Shown here piece by piece: positions 24,700-33,771 of a stretch of DNA of 64,000 nucleotides. The stretch lies in the NCBI RefSeq assembly GCF_029894335.1, contig NZ_JARXZC010000001.1:1-64000 (forward strand), in the 5' to 3' direction. Within the stretch, counting starts at the first letter, position 1; every line of letters starts with the position of its first letter. A program made the position numbers and the translations under genes. The DNA is from Kitasatospora sp. MAP5-34 (GTDB taxonomy: Bacteria > Actinomycetota > Actinomycetes > Streptomycetales > Streptomycetaceae). Below the pieces are notes generated by a model that was given only the letters and a program-made list of their open reading frames with translations, had not been told where the DNA came from and ran no database searches.

Positions 24700-25545
24700 T
24701 CATGCCGCTGGCCGGGGTGGGGTCGGGGAGCTCACTCCGCGATACCGCGCGTTACCGCGTCGTCCCGACTGTCCTGGTGGCCCGGCCAGCCGGTGGACGA
24801 GTACGAACATCACAGGTATCAGCAACGCCCAGGACGACCACGTGCCGATCGACATCGGGTGCCAGGTCGGCAGTTGGTAGGGGTACCGCCAAGCCCCCAG
24901 GCGGGTGGAGATGTTCTCGGCGAGCCAGAGGAAGAAGCCGTTGAGGGCGAAAGCGAGGGCCAACGGCATCCGATGCCGCGTCCGACCGACGGTGAAGTGC
25001 ACCGTGCTGCCCGCCGACACCCAGAACAGTGTCAGGGCAAGCACCCAGCGCAGGTCGGAGATCCAGTGGTCGGCGAGGAAGTTCAGATAGGCGGCTCCCG
25101 CAACCGCGGCGACCACGTTCGGCCGGTACCTGCTGACCTTCAGGTCCATGATCCGCCAGGCGGCGCAGACGTAGCTGCCGACGGCGGCATACATGAAGCC
25201 GCTGTAGAGCGGGACACCGGCGACCTTGGTCAGGGCCGCTTCGGGGTAGCTCCAGGAGTCGACGCCGACCTTCACCAGTTCCAGTACCAGGCCGAGGAGA
25301 TGGCAGGCGGCGATCACAGCGATCTCGCGTCGGGACTCCCAGCCGACGAGCCAGGCCAGCGCCGTCAGCAGCAGCCCGTAGAGGAGCAGAAGGTCGTAGG
25401 GGGCGATGGGAGTCACTGGCAGCAACCGTACCGAAGCCATGCCTGCGAACAGCGCGACGGCGAAGGCGCAGCTCCGTGCCTGGAGTCGGCCGAAGAGCAG
25501 CAGCTGTCGGAGGAGGACGCTGCCACGCTGAATTATCGGATGCAT
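24700..25545 (-). CDS. DUF817 integral membrane protein
   Basis: 281 residues if started at [20 protein letters not shown]; the frame is open 38 codons further, but they are Arg/Ser-rich and atypical. Eight or nine hydrophobic helices are visible. Signature stretches: [80 protein letters not shown]. These are characteristic of DUF817, a family of unknown function with conserved Glu/Lys in membrane helices. No ribosome site supports the start. The 3' neighbour is an IS630 remnant. Confidence 0.8.
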   Translation of the reverse strand: MHPIIQRGSVLLRQLLLFGRLQARSCAFAVALFAGMASVRLLPVTPIAPYDLLLLYGLLLTALAWLVGWESRREIAVIAACHLLGLVLELVKVGVDSWSYPEAALTKVAGVPLYSGFMYAAVGSYVCAAWRIMDLKVSRYRPNVVAAVAGAAYLNFLADHWISDLRWVLALTLFWVSAGSTVHFTVGRTRHRMPLALAFALNGFFLWLAENISTRLGAWRYPYQLPTWHPMSIGTWSSWALLIPVMFVLVHRLAGPPGQSGRRGNARYRGVSSPTPPRPAA

Positions 25546-25725
25546 GTGGTGATCGACAGCACGGAGGACGAGTCCGGTTCCCTGGGAGGCGACAGCGGTC
25601 CTACCCGACCGCACCGACCTCCTCGACGGCTTCATCCGCGAAACCGGACTGACCCTCACCCCATCCTGACCGTCACCCCGAACCGCAAGCCTCAGTTGTC
25701 AGTCGTGCCCGAGAGGATGGCGGCC

Positions 25726-26953
25726 ATGAACCCCCCTGCCGCTCTGGCCTCCTCTGCCGCCTATGCCGACGCTGTGACCACCGCCGTCTCGGCGGCAGCG
25801 GCCTACTACGAGGACGGCACCACGCCGCTCGGCGACGACGAGTACGACGCCCTGGTACGCGCCATCGAGGCATACGAGGCCGCCAACCCGGACGAGGTCG
25901 TGCCCGAGTCCCCGACCGGCAAGGTCGCGGGAGGCGCGGCGGTCGGCGACATACCCCACTCGGTGCCCATGCTGTCGCTCGACAACGTGTTCTCCGACGA
26001 AGAACTGACCCACTGGGCGGCCGGGCTCGATGCTCGGCGACCAGGTGTTCGTCTACCGGGCGGGGGACGTGATCCCCCGGGTGGAGGCGCCGCTCCCCGA
26101 CCAGCGCACCGGCGCCGAGATGCCGATCCTCTTCCCGGAGGTCTGCCCACTCTGCGGGGACCGCATCGACACCTCGGAACAGCGGTGGCGCTGCGTCCGC
26201 GGGCGCGGCTGCCAGGCCGTCGCGTCAATCCTCTACGCGGCCGGCCGCGACCAGCTCGACATCGAGGGCCTGGGCCGCACCCGGGCCGTCCAGCTGGTCG
26301 ACACCGGACTGGTCGCCGACCTCGCCGACCTCTTTACCCTGACCAGGGAGCAGCTGCTCACGCTGGAGCGGATGGGCGGCACCAGCGCCGACAACCTGCT
26401 CGCCGCGATCGAGACCGCCCGCGGCGCGGCGCTGAACCGTGTGTTCTGCGCGCTCGGCGTCCGGGGGACCGGGCGGACGATGTCGCGCCGGATCGCCGCG
26501 CACTTCGGGAGCATGGCCGCGATACGTACCGCCGACGCCGGGACCCTCGCGGCGGTGGACGGGATCGGCACCGGGAAGGCCCGCCTGGTCGTTGCCGAGC
26601 TCGCCGGGCTCGCCCCGGTCCTGGACAAGCTGATCGCCGCCGGAGTCGGCACCGCCGTCACCGAGCCGACCGCCGTCGCGCCGGAGGCCGACGAGGCGGT
26701 GGGCCCCCTCGCCGGGCAGACCGTGGTGGTCACCGGGGCGATGACGGGCACACTTGCCGCGCTCTCCCGCAACGAGATGAACGAGCTTGTCGAGGGGGCC
26801 GGCGGCAAGGCGTCCGGCAGCGTCTCCAAGCGCACCACCCTGCTGGTGGCCGGCGAGAAGGCCGGATCGAAGCGCACCAAGGCCGAAGAGCTCGGCATCC
26901 GGGTCATCACCCCGGAGGAGTTCGCGGCTCTGGTCGCCGACCACCTGACCTGA
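25726..26953 (+). pseudogene. ligA: NAD-dependent DNA ligase lacking its catalytic core
   Basis: The N-terminal 100 codons are LigA domain Ia ([48 protein letters not shown]). Around 26027 the frame shifts and the sequence jumps to [20 protein letters not shown] at the end of the OB fold, followed by the four-Cys zinc finger ([16 protein letters not shown]), the helix-hairpin-helix domain ([20 protein letters not shown]) and a BRCT domain ([14 protein letters not shown]) to the end. About 300 residues, including the KxDG nucleotidyl lysine and most of the OB fold, are gone. It is inactive; the cell needs another ligA elsewhere. Confidence 0.88.
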
Positions 26954-26987
26954 CCGGCCATGGGGTGACCCACGGTTGGTGACCCCA

Positions 26988-27236
26988 TCATGCTCCGCTG
27001 TAGTGGCAGGCTCCCGGAACCGTCTGGCAGTGCCAGCCCGTCCCGGCATTGTCAGGGCTGCTCACCGCCTGCCTCGGCATCCCCCGAGACGAACTGCCCT
27101 CAGCTTCAACCGGGTTGCTGCGACGCCCCGGGCCCTTCGTCCACGCCACCAGCTCGGCCGGGTCGTAGTGACCGGCCTCGTGAGTGCAGAGGATGACGTC
27201 CCCGGTCGACAGCTCCACCGGCCGGCCCTTTGGCAC
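26988..27236 (-). CDS. hypothetical protein or remnant
   Basis: A minus-strand frame with coding-like beginning PKGRPVELSTGDVILCTHEA, GHYDPAELVAWTKGPG and a less convincing tail. Codons before the ATG (LAGLRAAAAEV) are also coding-like, but are closed by a stop at about 27269, so the true start may be lost. No recognised domain. It could equally be a decayed gene. Confidence 0.3.
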   Translation of the reverse strand: MPKGRPVELSTGDVILCTHEAGHYDPAELVAWTKGPGRRSNPVEAEGSSSRGMPRQAVSSPDNAGTGWHCQTVPGACHYSGA

Positions 27237-27344
27237 CTCGGCGGCGGCGGCACGCAGGCCGGCCAGCTACGTCCCGATGCCGAACGCGCCCACCGAGGCC
27301 GGGCCGGGGCCTGGGTGTCGGCCGCGCCGCCGCCCCCCACACCC

Positions 27345-27560
27345 CTCAGCGAGAACTGGATCAGTATGAACCTGCTGATGGTCAGCCCTGAGCCGGCGAT
27401 CGTGGCGGCCGACCAGCACAGCCTGATCAAGCAGTTGGAGTACCTCGGGATCAGCGTGCTCCCGCCCCGGCTGTGGCACTCCCGGGTGCTGGGTGGCGGC
27501 TTCCATTGCGCCACCTTGGATATCCGGCGGGACGGCGGGCTGGAGGACTGCCTGTCCTGA
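27345..27560 (+). pseudogene. C-terminal fragment of an amidinotransferase
   Basis: The frame TPLSENWISMNLLMVSPEPA, ADQHSLIKQLEYLGISVLPP, RLWHSRVLGGGFHCATLDIR corresponds to the last 70 residues of glycine/scyllo-inosamine-phosphate amidinotransferases (StrB1/GATM family), including the catalytic Cys in GGGFHC. No upstream part of the enzyme is found; the preceding 340 bp code differently. An ATG at 27366 lies inside the remnant. It probably derives from a lost aminoglycoside-type or guanidino-compound pathway gene. Confidence 0.7.
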
Positions 27561-27596
27561 GCACCCGTGACAGTGGCGCCGGTTAGAGTCCCGATC

Positions 27597-28685
27597 ATGT
27601 CCGACACCACGCCGAACGACACCCTCCACACTGAACCGGCGGCGCAGTGGGGGGCGGACTGGTCCTCTGGCTCCCCGGTCGGGAGTCGGCGGAGGCAGCA
27701 CGTGCTCACGGGCCACACCGGCAGGGTGTGCGCGGCGGCGACTGTGCTGCTGGACGGCCGCGTCCTCGCCGTCACCGGCGGCGAGGACGGGACGCTGCGG
27801 CTGTGGGACCTGGCCATCGGGCAGCAGGTCGGCGACCCCCTTTCCCTCGTCGGCTGGGTGGCTGAGGTGTTGACGGTGGCGACCGTCGTGCTGGACGGCC
27901 GCACCCTGGCGGTCACCGGCGATGTCGACGGGACGGTCCGGGTGTGGGACCTGGCCGTCCGGCAGCAGGTCGGCGAACCGCTCACCGGGCATGCCGGCTG
28001 GGTGTGCGCGGTGGCGACTGCGGTGGTGGACGGGCGCACCGTCGCCGTCAGCGCCGGGGAGGACGGGACGATCCGGATCTGGGACCTCGCCACTGGTCGG
28101 CAGGTTGGAGAGCCCCTTACCGGTCATGCCGAGGGGGTGTGGGCGGTGGCGACCGTCGTGGTCGGCGGCCGCACGCTGGCGGTCACCGGCGGCGACGACG
28201 AGATGGTGCGGGTGTGGGACCTGGCCGCCGCCAAGGAGGTCGGGCGAGCCCTCATCGGCCACATCGGCAGGGTGGTTGTGGCGGCGACGGTGCTGCTGGA
28301 CGGCCGGACCCTCGCTGTCACCGGCGGCGAGGACGGGACGGTTTGGCTGTGGGATCTGGCTACCCGGGAGCCGGTCGGCGAACCTCTCACCGGCCAGGGC
28401 GACGCAGCGTGCGCGGTGGCGACGGCGACGGTGGACGGCCGGGCCCATGCCGTCACCGGCGATGCCGACGGGACGGTCCGGGTGTGGGACCTGGTCACCC
28501 GCGCACAGGTCGCCGAACCCGTCACCCGCCACGAGGACGCGGTGACGGCGCTGGCGACCGCCGTGGTAGACGGCCGAACCCTCGCCATCGCGGGCTGTGC
28601 TGACGGGCTGGTGAGTGTGTGGGACCTGGGCACCGGTCAGCGACCCCACAGCGCGCCCGTTGTTCACCTGCCAGGGCCCGGATAG
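27597..28685 (+). CDS. WD40-repeat protein, leaderless start
   Basis: 362 residues from the ATG at 27597. TAGAGT ends 7 nt upstream, so the transcript probably begins at the start codon; no ribosome site exists. Seven to eight WD-type blades of about 44 residues are visible, each with a strand pair such as LAVTGGEDGTLRLWDLAIGQ and closing with W-D-L. The blades are unusually alike (VLDGRTLAVTGDVDGTVRVW versus LLDGRTLAVTGGEDGTVWLW), implying recent expansion or gene conversion. It forms a beta-propeller scaffold. No signal peptide. Partner unknown. Confidence 0.85.
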   Translation: MSDTTPNDTLHTEPAAQWGADWSSGSPVGSRRRQHVLTGHTGRVCAAATVLLDGRVLAVTGGEDGTLRLWDLAIGQQVGDPLSLVGWVAEVLTVATVVLDGRTLAVTGDVDGTVRVWDLAVRQQVGEPLTGHAGWVCAVATAVVDGRTVAVSAGEDGTIRIWDLATGRQVGEPLTGHAEGVWAVATVVVGGRTLAVTGGDDEMVRVWDLAAAKEVGRALIGHIGRVVVAATVLLDGRTLAVTGGEDGTVWLWDLATREPVGEPLTGQGDAACAVATATVDGRAHAVTGDADGTVRVWDLVTRAQVAEPVTRHEDAVTALATAVVDGRTLAIAGCADGLVSVWDLGTGQRPHSAPVVHLPGPG

Positions 28686-28853
28686 TCTCCAGCCCAACGG
28701 ATTCCGGCTGTTCCGCGCCGGCGCCTGCAGACGCTTCCCGGCCGGGCCGGACAGCCGAATGTGCAGGTCAACCTCCTGCGCCCCCGCATTGAGGTGAAGC
28801 CTGCGGACGCCGTGAAGCGGGAACCGGTTCGCCCACGAGGACGTCAGAGCGGT

Positions 28854-29185
28854 ATGCGACGTACGGTGCGCCTGTTGGCAATGACCCTGCTCGTCTGTCT
28901 CGTGTCGTCCGGTTGCTCCGGCAGCACGCCGCCGGTCCACCTCACCTGTCGCCGCCGGCAGACGTGACGGTGACGAGCTCTGACGACAATCGGACCGTGG
29001 ACATACACGTGGGGGAGATCGTGGCGGTGACGCTCCCCGCGGTTGATTGGGTGTTCCCGTTTGATGGCCTGTCCGACGTCCCGTCGGCCGGCCCGTCTGC
29101 GGTCCTCCGTCCGGAGGGGTCGCTGCAGACCCGCTACGACGGATCGTGCCGCATCACCTCGTGCCCCGGGAAGGTCACGGTCTGA
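28854..29185 (+). pseudogene. frameshifted lipoprotein gene
   Basis: A start at 28854 gives MRRTVRLLAMTLLVCLVSSG followed by CSGSTPPVH, a typical lipoprotein signal (VSSGC). Around 28930-28950 the coherent frame changes and continues as PADVTVTSSDDNRTVDIHVG, EIVAVTLPAVDWVFPF, to KVTV and a stop at 29185. The 332-nt span is not divisible by three. The mature part resembles small secreted beta-rich proteins (chagasin/I42-like wording, weak). A sequencing error is the alternative. Confidence 0.5.
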
Positions 29186-29252
29186 TGCTGACTTTTTGCT
29201 GACTCCGGATGGTCGATCAGGTCCACGGCCTTGGTGGAACCGTTGGTTCCGT

Positions 29253-29286
29253 GGTACGGCCTGCGGGTGTTTCCGCAGGCCGTACC
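29253..29286 (-). terminator. terminator of the multicopper oxidase gene
   Basis: GGTACGGCCTGCGG and CCGCAGGCCGTACC form a perfect 14-bp stem with a 6-nt loop, 15 bp beyond the minus-strand stop at 29301. It could serve the converging lipoprotein gene as well. Confidence 0.8.
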
Positions 29287-29300
29287 CCCTGGACCGCCGC

Positions 29301-30950
29301 CTACGGGACCACGTTGATGTAGCTCATCATGCCGTTGTCCTCGTGAGCCGCGATGTGGCAGTGGAACATCCACCGGCCGGGGTAGTCGGCGAAGACCACC
29401 CGCACCACGACCTTGCCGGGCACGCCGTTGACCGCGTGCGGCACCGGGACGATGTCCTGCCGGTGTGTGTACGGCTGGGGAACGCCGTTGACCGACATCA
29501 CCTGGAAGGCGCTGGTGTGCAGGTGGAAGGGGTGGTCCTCGCCGCTCTGGTTGACGATGGTCCACTCCTCGACCGTCCCGAGCTTGGCGGGGGTGGCGAA
29601 GACGGAGCTGTCCATCGAGAACTGGCGGCCGTTGATGTAGAAGACGGTGCCGTCGGCGTTCTCGGACAGGTCCAGGGTGCGGTGCTGGGCGACCGACCGG
29701 CCCGACAGGTCGACAGGTGCGGTCGGGACGGCGCCGGAGACGGTGGGCAGTCGGCGCACGGCGTGGCCGGTGACGTTGATCGTGGCCAGGACCGCGTCGG
29801 GGTAGGAGTCGCCCTGCGGGCCGTTGCTGTAGGCGGTGGTCCGCAGCGTGGTGCGGCCGGGCTTGCTGTTCGCGGTGACGAGTACGTCGTAGCGCTTGCC
29901 CGGCGGCAGCAGCAGTGTGTCGGGGGTGGTCATCCGCGACACGGGGGTGCCGTCCTCGCCGATGACGGTGAAGTGGTAGCCGTCCAGGTGGGGCTGGTAG
30001 AAGATGTCGGCCCCCGCGTTGACCAGCCGCCACAGCTGGGTCTCGCCGGGCTTCATCGACAGGACGGGCCGCAGCTGCCCGTTGACCAGCCGTACCGTCG
30101 GGTTGTTCGAGTTGATCGACGTGCTGCCGGTGTTCTGGACGATGTGGCCGGACGGGTCGATCTGCACGTCCTTCAGCACGAGAGTGTGCGCGGTGATGTG
30201 CCGCAGTGCCGGGGGCAGCAGCGTGCGGTCGTCGCCGACGACCAGGGCTCCGGACAGGCCGGCGAAGATCTGGTTCTCCACGTCACCGGGCTTGAAGTCC
30301 GGGCCGGACATGTCCTGCATCGCCTGCGCGGCAGGCGAGTTGGGATCTGGGCAGGTGGTGCCCATGGCGTGGCTGTGGTACCAGTACGTGCCGAGCGGGT
30401 GGTCGGCGGGAACGGCCAGCTGGTAGGTGGTCGAGCCGCCCGGGGCCACGCAGAGGAACGGGTCGTCCGACTGGCCGGAGGGGGAGACGTGCAGGCCGTG
30501 GAAGTGCAGGTTGGTCGCCACCGGCAGGTGGTTGACCAGCTTGATGGTGACCTTGGCGCCGGGCGCCAGGTGCAGGGTCGGGGCGACGAACGTACCGGTG
30601 TAGGAGTCGCCCTGCACCTCGCGCCCGGACAGGTCGAACCTCGTCCGGGTGGCGTCCAGGGTGATCGTCAGCTTCGGGTGCGCGATGGTGTCCGCGTCGG
30701 CCGGGTCGTGGAGGGGGGCCCCGGCCTTCATGCCCTTCTCCTGCTGGGCCGTCGACGGCGGCGGTGGCGGGGTGGTCGCCGGTGCGGCCGCCATCGCCTG
30801 GCTGCCGAAGGCCGCAGCCGTCAGCAGGGTCACGACGGTCAGCACGTGGATCGCGCGCCTGGTCCGGCGTATTCGCAGGCGCCCGGCCCGGGCGGCTTCC
30901 GCCTGGTCACTGACGATCAGTTCTGCTTCTGTGGGGGATTGTTCGGGCAT
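29301..30950 (-). CDS. secreted multicopper oxidase
   Basis: 549 residues starting MPEQSPTEAELIVSDQAEAA; 50 more codons upstream are open but contain the promoter. An N-terminal membrane/signal helix lies at residues 33-56 after RIRRTRR. All four copper motifs are present: HFHGLH (149-154), YWYHSH (189-194), HPFHLH (473-478) and MFHCHIAAHE (528-537), giving type 1, 2 and 3 sites. The overall plan is a three-cupredoxin laccase/CueO/bilirubin-oxidase-type enzyme acting outside the membrane, oxidising Cu(I), Fe(II) or phenols. An iron-box-like site lies 56 bp upstream of the start. Confidence 0.92.
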   Translation of the reverse strand: MPEQSPTEAELIVSDQAEAARAGRLRIRRTRRAIHVLTVVTLLTAAAFGSQAMAAAPATTPPPPPSTAQQEKGMKAGAPLHDPADADTIAHPKLTITLDATRTRFDLSGREVQGDSYTGTFVAPTLHLAPGAKVTIKLVNHLPVATNLHFHGLHVSPSGQSDDPFLCVAPGGSTTYQLAVPADHPLGTYWYHSHAMGTTCPDPNSPAAQAMQDMSGPDFKPGDVENQIFAGLSGALVVGDDRTLLPPALRHITAHTLVLKDVQIDPSGHIVQNTGSTSINSNNPTVRLVNGQLRPVLSMKPGETQLWRLVNAGADIFYQPHLDGYHFTVIGEDGTPVSRMTTPDTLLLPPGKRYDVLVTANSKPGRTTLRTTAYSNGPQGDSYPDAVLATINVTGHAVRRLPTVSGAVPTAPVDLSGRSVAQHRTLDLSENADGTVFYINGRQFSMDSSVFATPAKLGTVEEWTIVNQSGEDHPFHLHTSAFQVMSVNGVPQPYTHRQDIVPVPHAVNGVPGKVVVRVVFADYPGRWMFHCHIAAHEDNGMMSYINVVP

Positions 30951-31005
30951 ATCGGATTCGTCCTCGGGTGGTGATGTCGTGGAATTTCGAGGGGACTCTA
31001 GTGCA

Positions 31006-31024
31006 ATAGGTAAGGCTTTCCTAT
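31006..31024 (-). promoter_or_regulatory. iron-box-like (DmdR/IdeR) site
   Basis: ATAGGTAAGGCTTTCCTAT is a 19-bp near-palindrome matching the IdeR/DmdR1 consensus (TTAGGTTAGGCTAACCTAA) at 14 of 19 positions. It is placed in the promoter region of the multicopper oxidase. It predicts repression by iron. Confidence 0.6.
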
Positions 31025-31420
31025 CCCCCGAGGTCCGCCGAGGTCCGCCGATGCCCGCCGATGCCGGCCGATGCTCCCGCCCCGGGGTGACTCGCTGCAA
31101 GGTCGGGTCACAGAGGGTCAGTTGACGATTGCCGGGAGTAGCGCCCTAGGTGTGTCGAATTTCTGACGAATGATCAATTCGCTTTATCTCCAAGGTCCGA
31201 CGCAAATCAAGGGCGGGGTTTATGCCTTGTGACAGGTGGCATGCTCATGCCACCATTGAGATTGGCTTCTTGCTGAGTGATACGGCCAAGTCGACGGCGT
31301 GTCAGGCACACCGGGCCCTGTTCGCGGATTGCCGTCGTCGCCACCATCGGCAGACCGGCCGGCCCGCGAGCCGAGTCCTCCCGTATCCCGCTCATCCTCT
31401 TCTGGCGAAAGGGAAATTCG
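31025..31420. other. intergenic region between divergent secreted proteins
   Basis: Part of the 470-bp spacer between the multicopper oxidase and the beta-helix protein. It contains a GC-rich direct repeat (GAGGTCCGCC twice around 31028-31049), a lower-GC stretch at 31150-31215 and an inverted repeat GGTGGCATG-CT-CATGCCACC at 31235-31254. The last is a candidate operator or attenuator hairpin for the beta-helix gene. No gene is seen. Confidence 0.45.
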
Positions 31421-32788
31421 GTGATCAGTCTTCATGCGCTCGGCCGCCGTGATGCGCTGCGGCTCGCGGCCATGACCGGCGGCGGTAGCTTGGTTCCACC
31501 GTCGCCGTCCGGAGCTCGCCCGCTGTCCGGGGCCCAGTCGCCGTCCGGGGCGCAGCGGACGGCGAGCGTCTTCGACGTGACGGCGTACGGTGCGCTCGGG
31601 GACGGGAAGACCGACGACACCAAGGCGATCCAGGCCGCGCTCGCCGCCGCCGGAGCCGTCAAGGGATCTGTCGTCAACTTCCCACCGGCACCTGGTGGTT
31701 GCTACCGGACCTCCGGGCTGACGGTGCCGGGCGGCGTCGGCTGCCTGCGGGGAGACTCCGACCTCTACAGTGCGCACGGGCCGGCGGTGGTCTCCCTCGC
31801 CGGGTCCGTGCTCGCGCCGCTGAACTCCACGACCACCACGCTGCTCACGATCGGTTCGAGCGGCAACGGCGTGGGGGTCGACCGGAATCCGCACGGCCTG
31901 AACGTCGAGGGTCTCGGGTTCCTCGGTACGACACCCGCTGGGACGGCCGCCCCTGGACTCTGGGGCGCCAGTGTCGTCGACACGTCCAGTGTCACGTTCC
32001 GCAACTGCCGGGACCTCTACTGCGGCGCGCCCGCCTTCCACGCCTACCCGCCAGGCGGCCTGGGCACGGGCGGCTTCGTGCGGTTCCTCTCCTCGGGGAC
32101 GGCCAACGTCTTCTCGGTGAGCGGCCGGGTGCTGTTCTGCTCCTCGTACGGCGCCGGCACCTTCGTCCTGGCCGACGGCCTGTCGACAGCGTACCCCGGA
32201 GGCGGTAGCACCGACGGCCGGATCATGGGCTGCCAGGTCAACGGCCACGCCCACGGTGTCGAACTCGGCCCCAGCCTGGCGGGCGCCGGCGGGTGGGTCG
32301 TCATGGAGTGCCACTTCTCTTCGGCGGAGGGCTACAGCCATGTCAACTACGGCTACGCGGGCACCCCTTGGACACTCAGGATCGAGGGCTGCTACTTCGA
32401 CCTCTGCCGGGACGTTCATGTGGACTGCCACGGTCACGGCCTCCAGGCGATCGGCAACTACTTCAGGGCGCTGACCAACACGACGGCGATCGCCTTCGGT
32501 TCGGGCCTCAACACGTCCGGTTCGGCTCCGGCGGCCGTGCTGACCGGCAACGTCTTCGACCTCAACGGGTCGACGACCGTGGCGAGTTTCGCCCGTTTCG
32601 AAGGCTTCTCGGCCGCCGACTTCGCCTCCCACGGCGGCGGCCAGTACAGCGGGAACCTGGTGCACAACCACGGCGCCAAGATGCCGCGCAGCTGGATCGG
32701 CCAGTTCGTGGGCTCCAACAGGGCCGCGATCGCCAACTCGTCGACGGCGTCGCTCGATCTCGCCCAGGGGCCGGTGCTGTCCGCCTGA
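31421..32788 (+). CDS. secreted right-handed beta-helix protein
   Basis: 455 residues from a GTG at 31421 with ribosome site GAAAGGG 7 nt upstream. The N-terminus LGRRDALRLAAMTGG resembles a Tat signal (RRDALRL). Residues about 50-75 carry FDVTAYGALGDGKTDDTKAI, the hallmark of Pectate_lyase_3/GH28-like beta-helix proteins, followed by coil-like repeats rich in Asn, Gly and aromatic residues (NVEGLGFLG; SSVTFRNC; RIEGCYFDLCRDVHVDCHG). These fold as parallel beta-helices and cleave or bind acidic polysaccharides. It converges on the sulfoquinovose operon and may process the same glycan (inference). Confidence 0.8.
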   Translation: MISLHALGRRDALRLAAMTGGGSLVPPSPSGARPLSGAQSPSGAQRTASVFDVTAYGALGDGKTDDTKAIQAALAAAGAVKGSVVNFPPAPGGCYRTSGLTVPGGVGCLRGDSDLYSAHGPAVVSLAGSVLAPLNSTTTTLLTIGSSGNGVGVDRNPHGLNVEGLGFLGTTPAGTAAPGLWGASVVDTSSVTFRNCRDLYCGAPAFHAYPPGGLGTGGFVRFLSSGTANVFSVSGRVLFCSSYGAGTFVLADGLSTAYPGGGSTDGRIMGCQVNGHAHGVELGPSLAGAGGWVVMECHFSSAEGYSHVNYGYAGTPWTLRIEGCYFDLCRDVHVDCHGHGLQAIGNYFRALTNTTAIAFGSGLNTSGSAPAAVLTGNVFDLNGSTTVASFARFEGFSAADFASHGGGQYSGNLVHNHGAKMPRSWIGQFVGSNRAAIANSSTASLDLAQGPVLSA

Positions 32789-32801
32789 CCCACGACGAAC
32801 C

Positions 32802-32841
32802 GGAGGGTGCCGGGAGGGCGAACTCCCTCCCGGCACCCTCC
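32802..32841. terminator. bidirectional terminator, 17-bp perfect stem
   Basis: GGAGGGTGCCGGGAGGG and its exact complement are separated by a 6-nt loop (CGAACT). It sits between the stops of the convergent beta-helix gene and the minus-strand operon and should end both transcripts. Confidence 0.9.
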
Positions 32842-32856
32842 AGTTCATCGCGGCCG

Positions 32857-33771
32857 TCAGCTCAGGCCGCGCAGCGCGGCCAGCGCGACCTGCGGGTACG
32901 GGCCCGCGCAGGCGGGGCAGGCCGGCGAGGCGGCCGGGTCGTTGAGCCAGTACCCGTCGACGTGGGTACGCACCGCCCGCGCGGCGCGGTCCATGGTGGC
33001 GGCGGTGGCGGCGGTTCCCGACGGGTTGGTGCTGATCCCGGCGAGCACCTTGACGCCGGGGTTGGCCTGCCGCGCCTGGGTGGCCACCGCCGAGACGAAG
33101 GAGGCGAACAGGGTGGGGTTGTTCTGGGCGCCCTGCGACTGGATGTCCAGGACGTCGGCGTAGCGCGCGATCTGTGCGGCGAGTCCCAGCCCGAGGAAGC
33201 TGTCGAAGTTACCGGTGGCGGCGTTCGGGGTCAGCTTGTTGACCAGGTCGGTGGCGGGCGCCGCGACGAAGAGCAGCTGATGCTGGTGGACCAACTCGGC
33301 CGCCAGTTGGTCGTAGTGGGCCGGATCGGCCTGCTCCCGCTGCGGTGTCAGGGACCAGTGCTCGTTGTCGTAGAGCACCGCGCGGATCCGTGGGTCCAGG
33401 CTGTGGCGGGCGAAGGCCGACTGGAGCGCGGCGTAGCTGGTGAAACTGGCGGTGGGGGTGCTGCGCCAGCCGGCCGGGACGGCCCACTCGGCGGCGCCGG
33501 TGAGCACGTAGGCGTTGGGCGTGTCGAACTTCCGGGCGGCCGTCGCGCCGGTGGGGTCCGCCGCGAGCAGCCGGGTGAGGGTGCTGCCGCTGACGATCCA
33601 TGACGTCCCCGAGGACGTCCCCGAGCCGGCGCCCGGACTGCCGGACGGGAGCGCCCGGAGGGAGGACGGGCCGGACCGGCCCCCCGCGCCTGTGGTCAGG
33701 ATCGCGAACGTGGCGAAGGCGGCCAGCGCGAGCCCGAGGGCGATCGCCGCGACGGTTCGGGAACGGATCAT
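32857..33771 (-). CDS. secreted TIM-barrel-like protein, operon end
   Basis: 304 residues. The start at 33771 overlaps the stop of the GT2 gene (TGATG), implying translational coupling. The N-terminus (MIRSRTVAAIALGLALAAFA) is a signal or anchor helix, followed by a Gly/Ser linker. The body has an alternating strand/helix pattern with acidic residues at strand ends (RAVLYDNEHWSLTP; LLFVAAPATDL; YADVLDIQSQGAQNN; GVKVLAGISTNPSG; VDGYWLNDPAA), as in TIM-barrel glycoside hydrolases or deacetylase-associated barrels. Function is inferred: trimming or export of the polymer made by the GT2 enzyme. Confidence 0.7.
   Translation of the reverse strand: MIRSRTVAAIALGLALAAFATFAILTTGAGGRSGPSSLRALPSGSPGAGSGTSSGTSWIVSGSTLTRLLAADPTGATAARKFDTPNAYVLTGAAEWAVPAGWRSTPTASFTSYAALQSAFARHSLDPRIRAVLYDNEHWSLTPQREQADPAHYDQLAAELVHQHQLLFVAAPATDLVNKLTPNAATGNFDSFLGLGLAAQIARYADVLDIQSQGAQNNPTLFASFVSAVATQARQANPGVKVLAGISTNPSGTAATAATMDRAARAVRTHVDGYWLNDPAASPACPACAGPYPQVALAALRGLS

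Noticed and set aside
25506..25670. Possible C-terminal fragment of an osmoprotectant-binding protein on the plus strand
   Set aside because: Short coding-like pieces ([33 protein letters not shown]) are in different frames and overlap the start of the DUF817 gene; too weak to annotate.
23863..26982. A 1039-codon plus-strand frame
   Set aside because: It crosses antisense of the glycosyltransferase, IS630 and DUF817 genes and only at its end coincides with ligA domain Ia; no start signals or domains in the first 600 codons.
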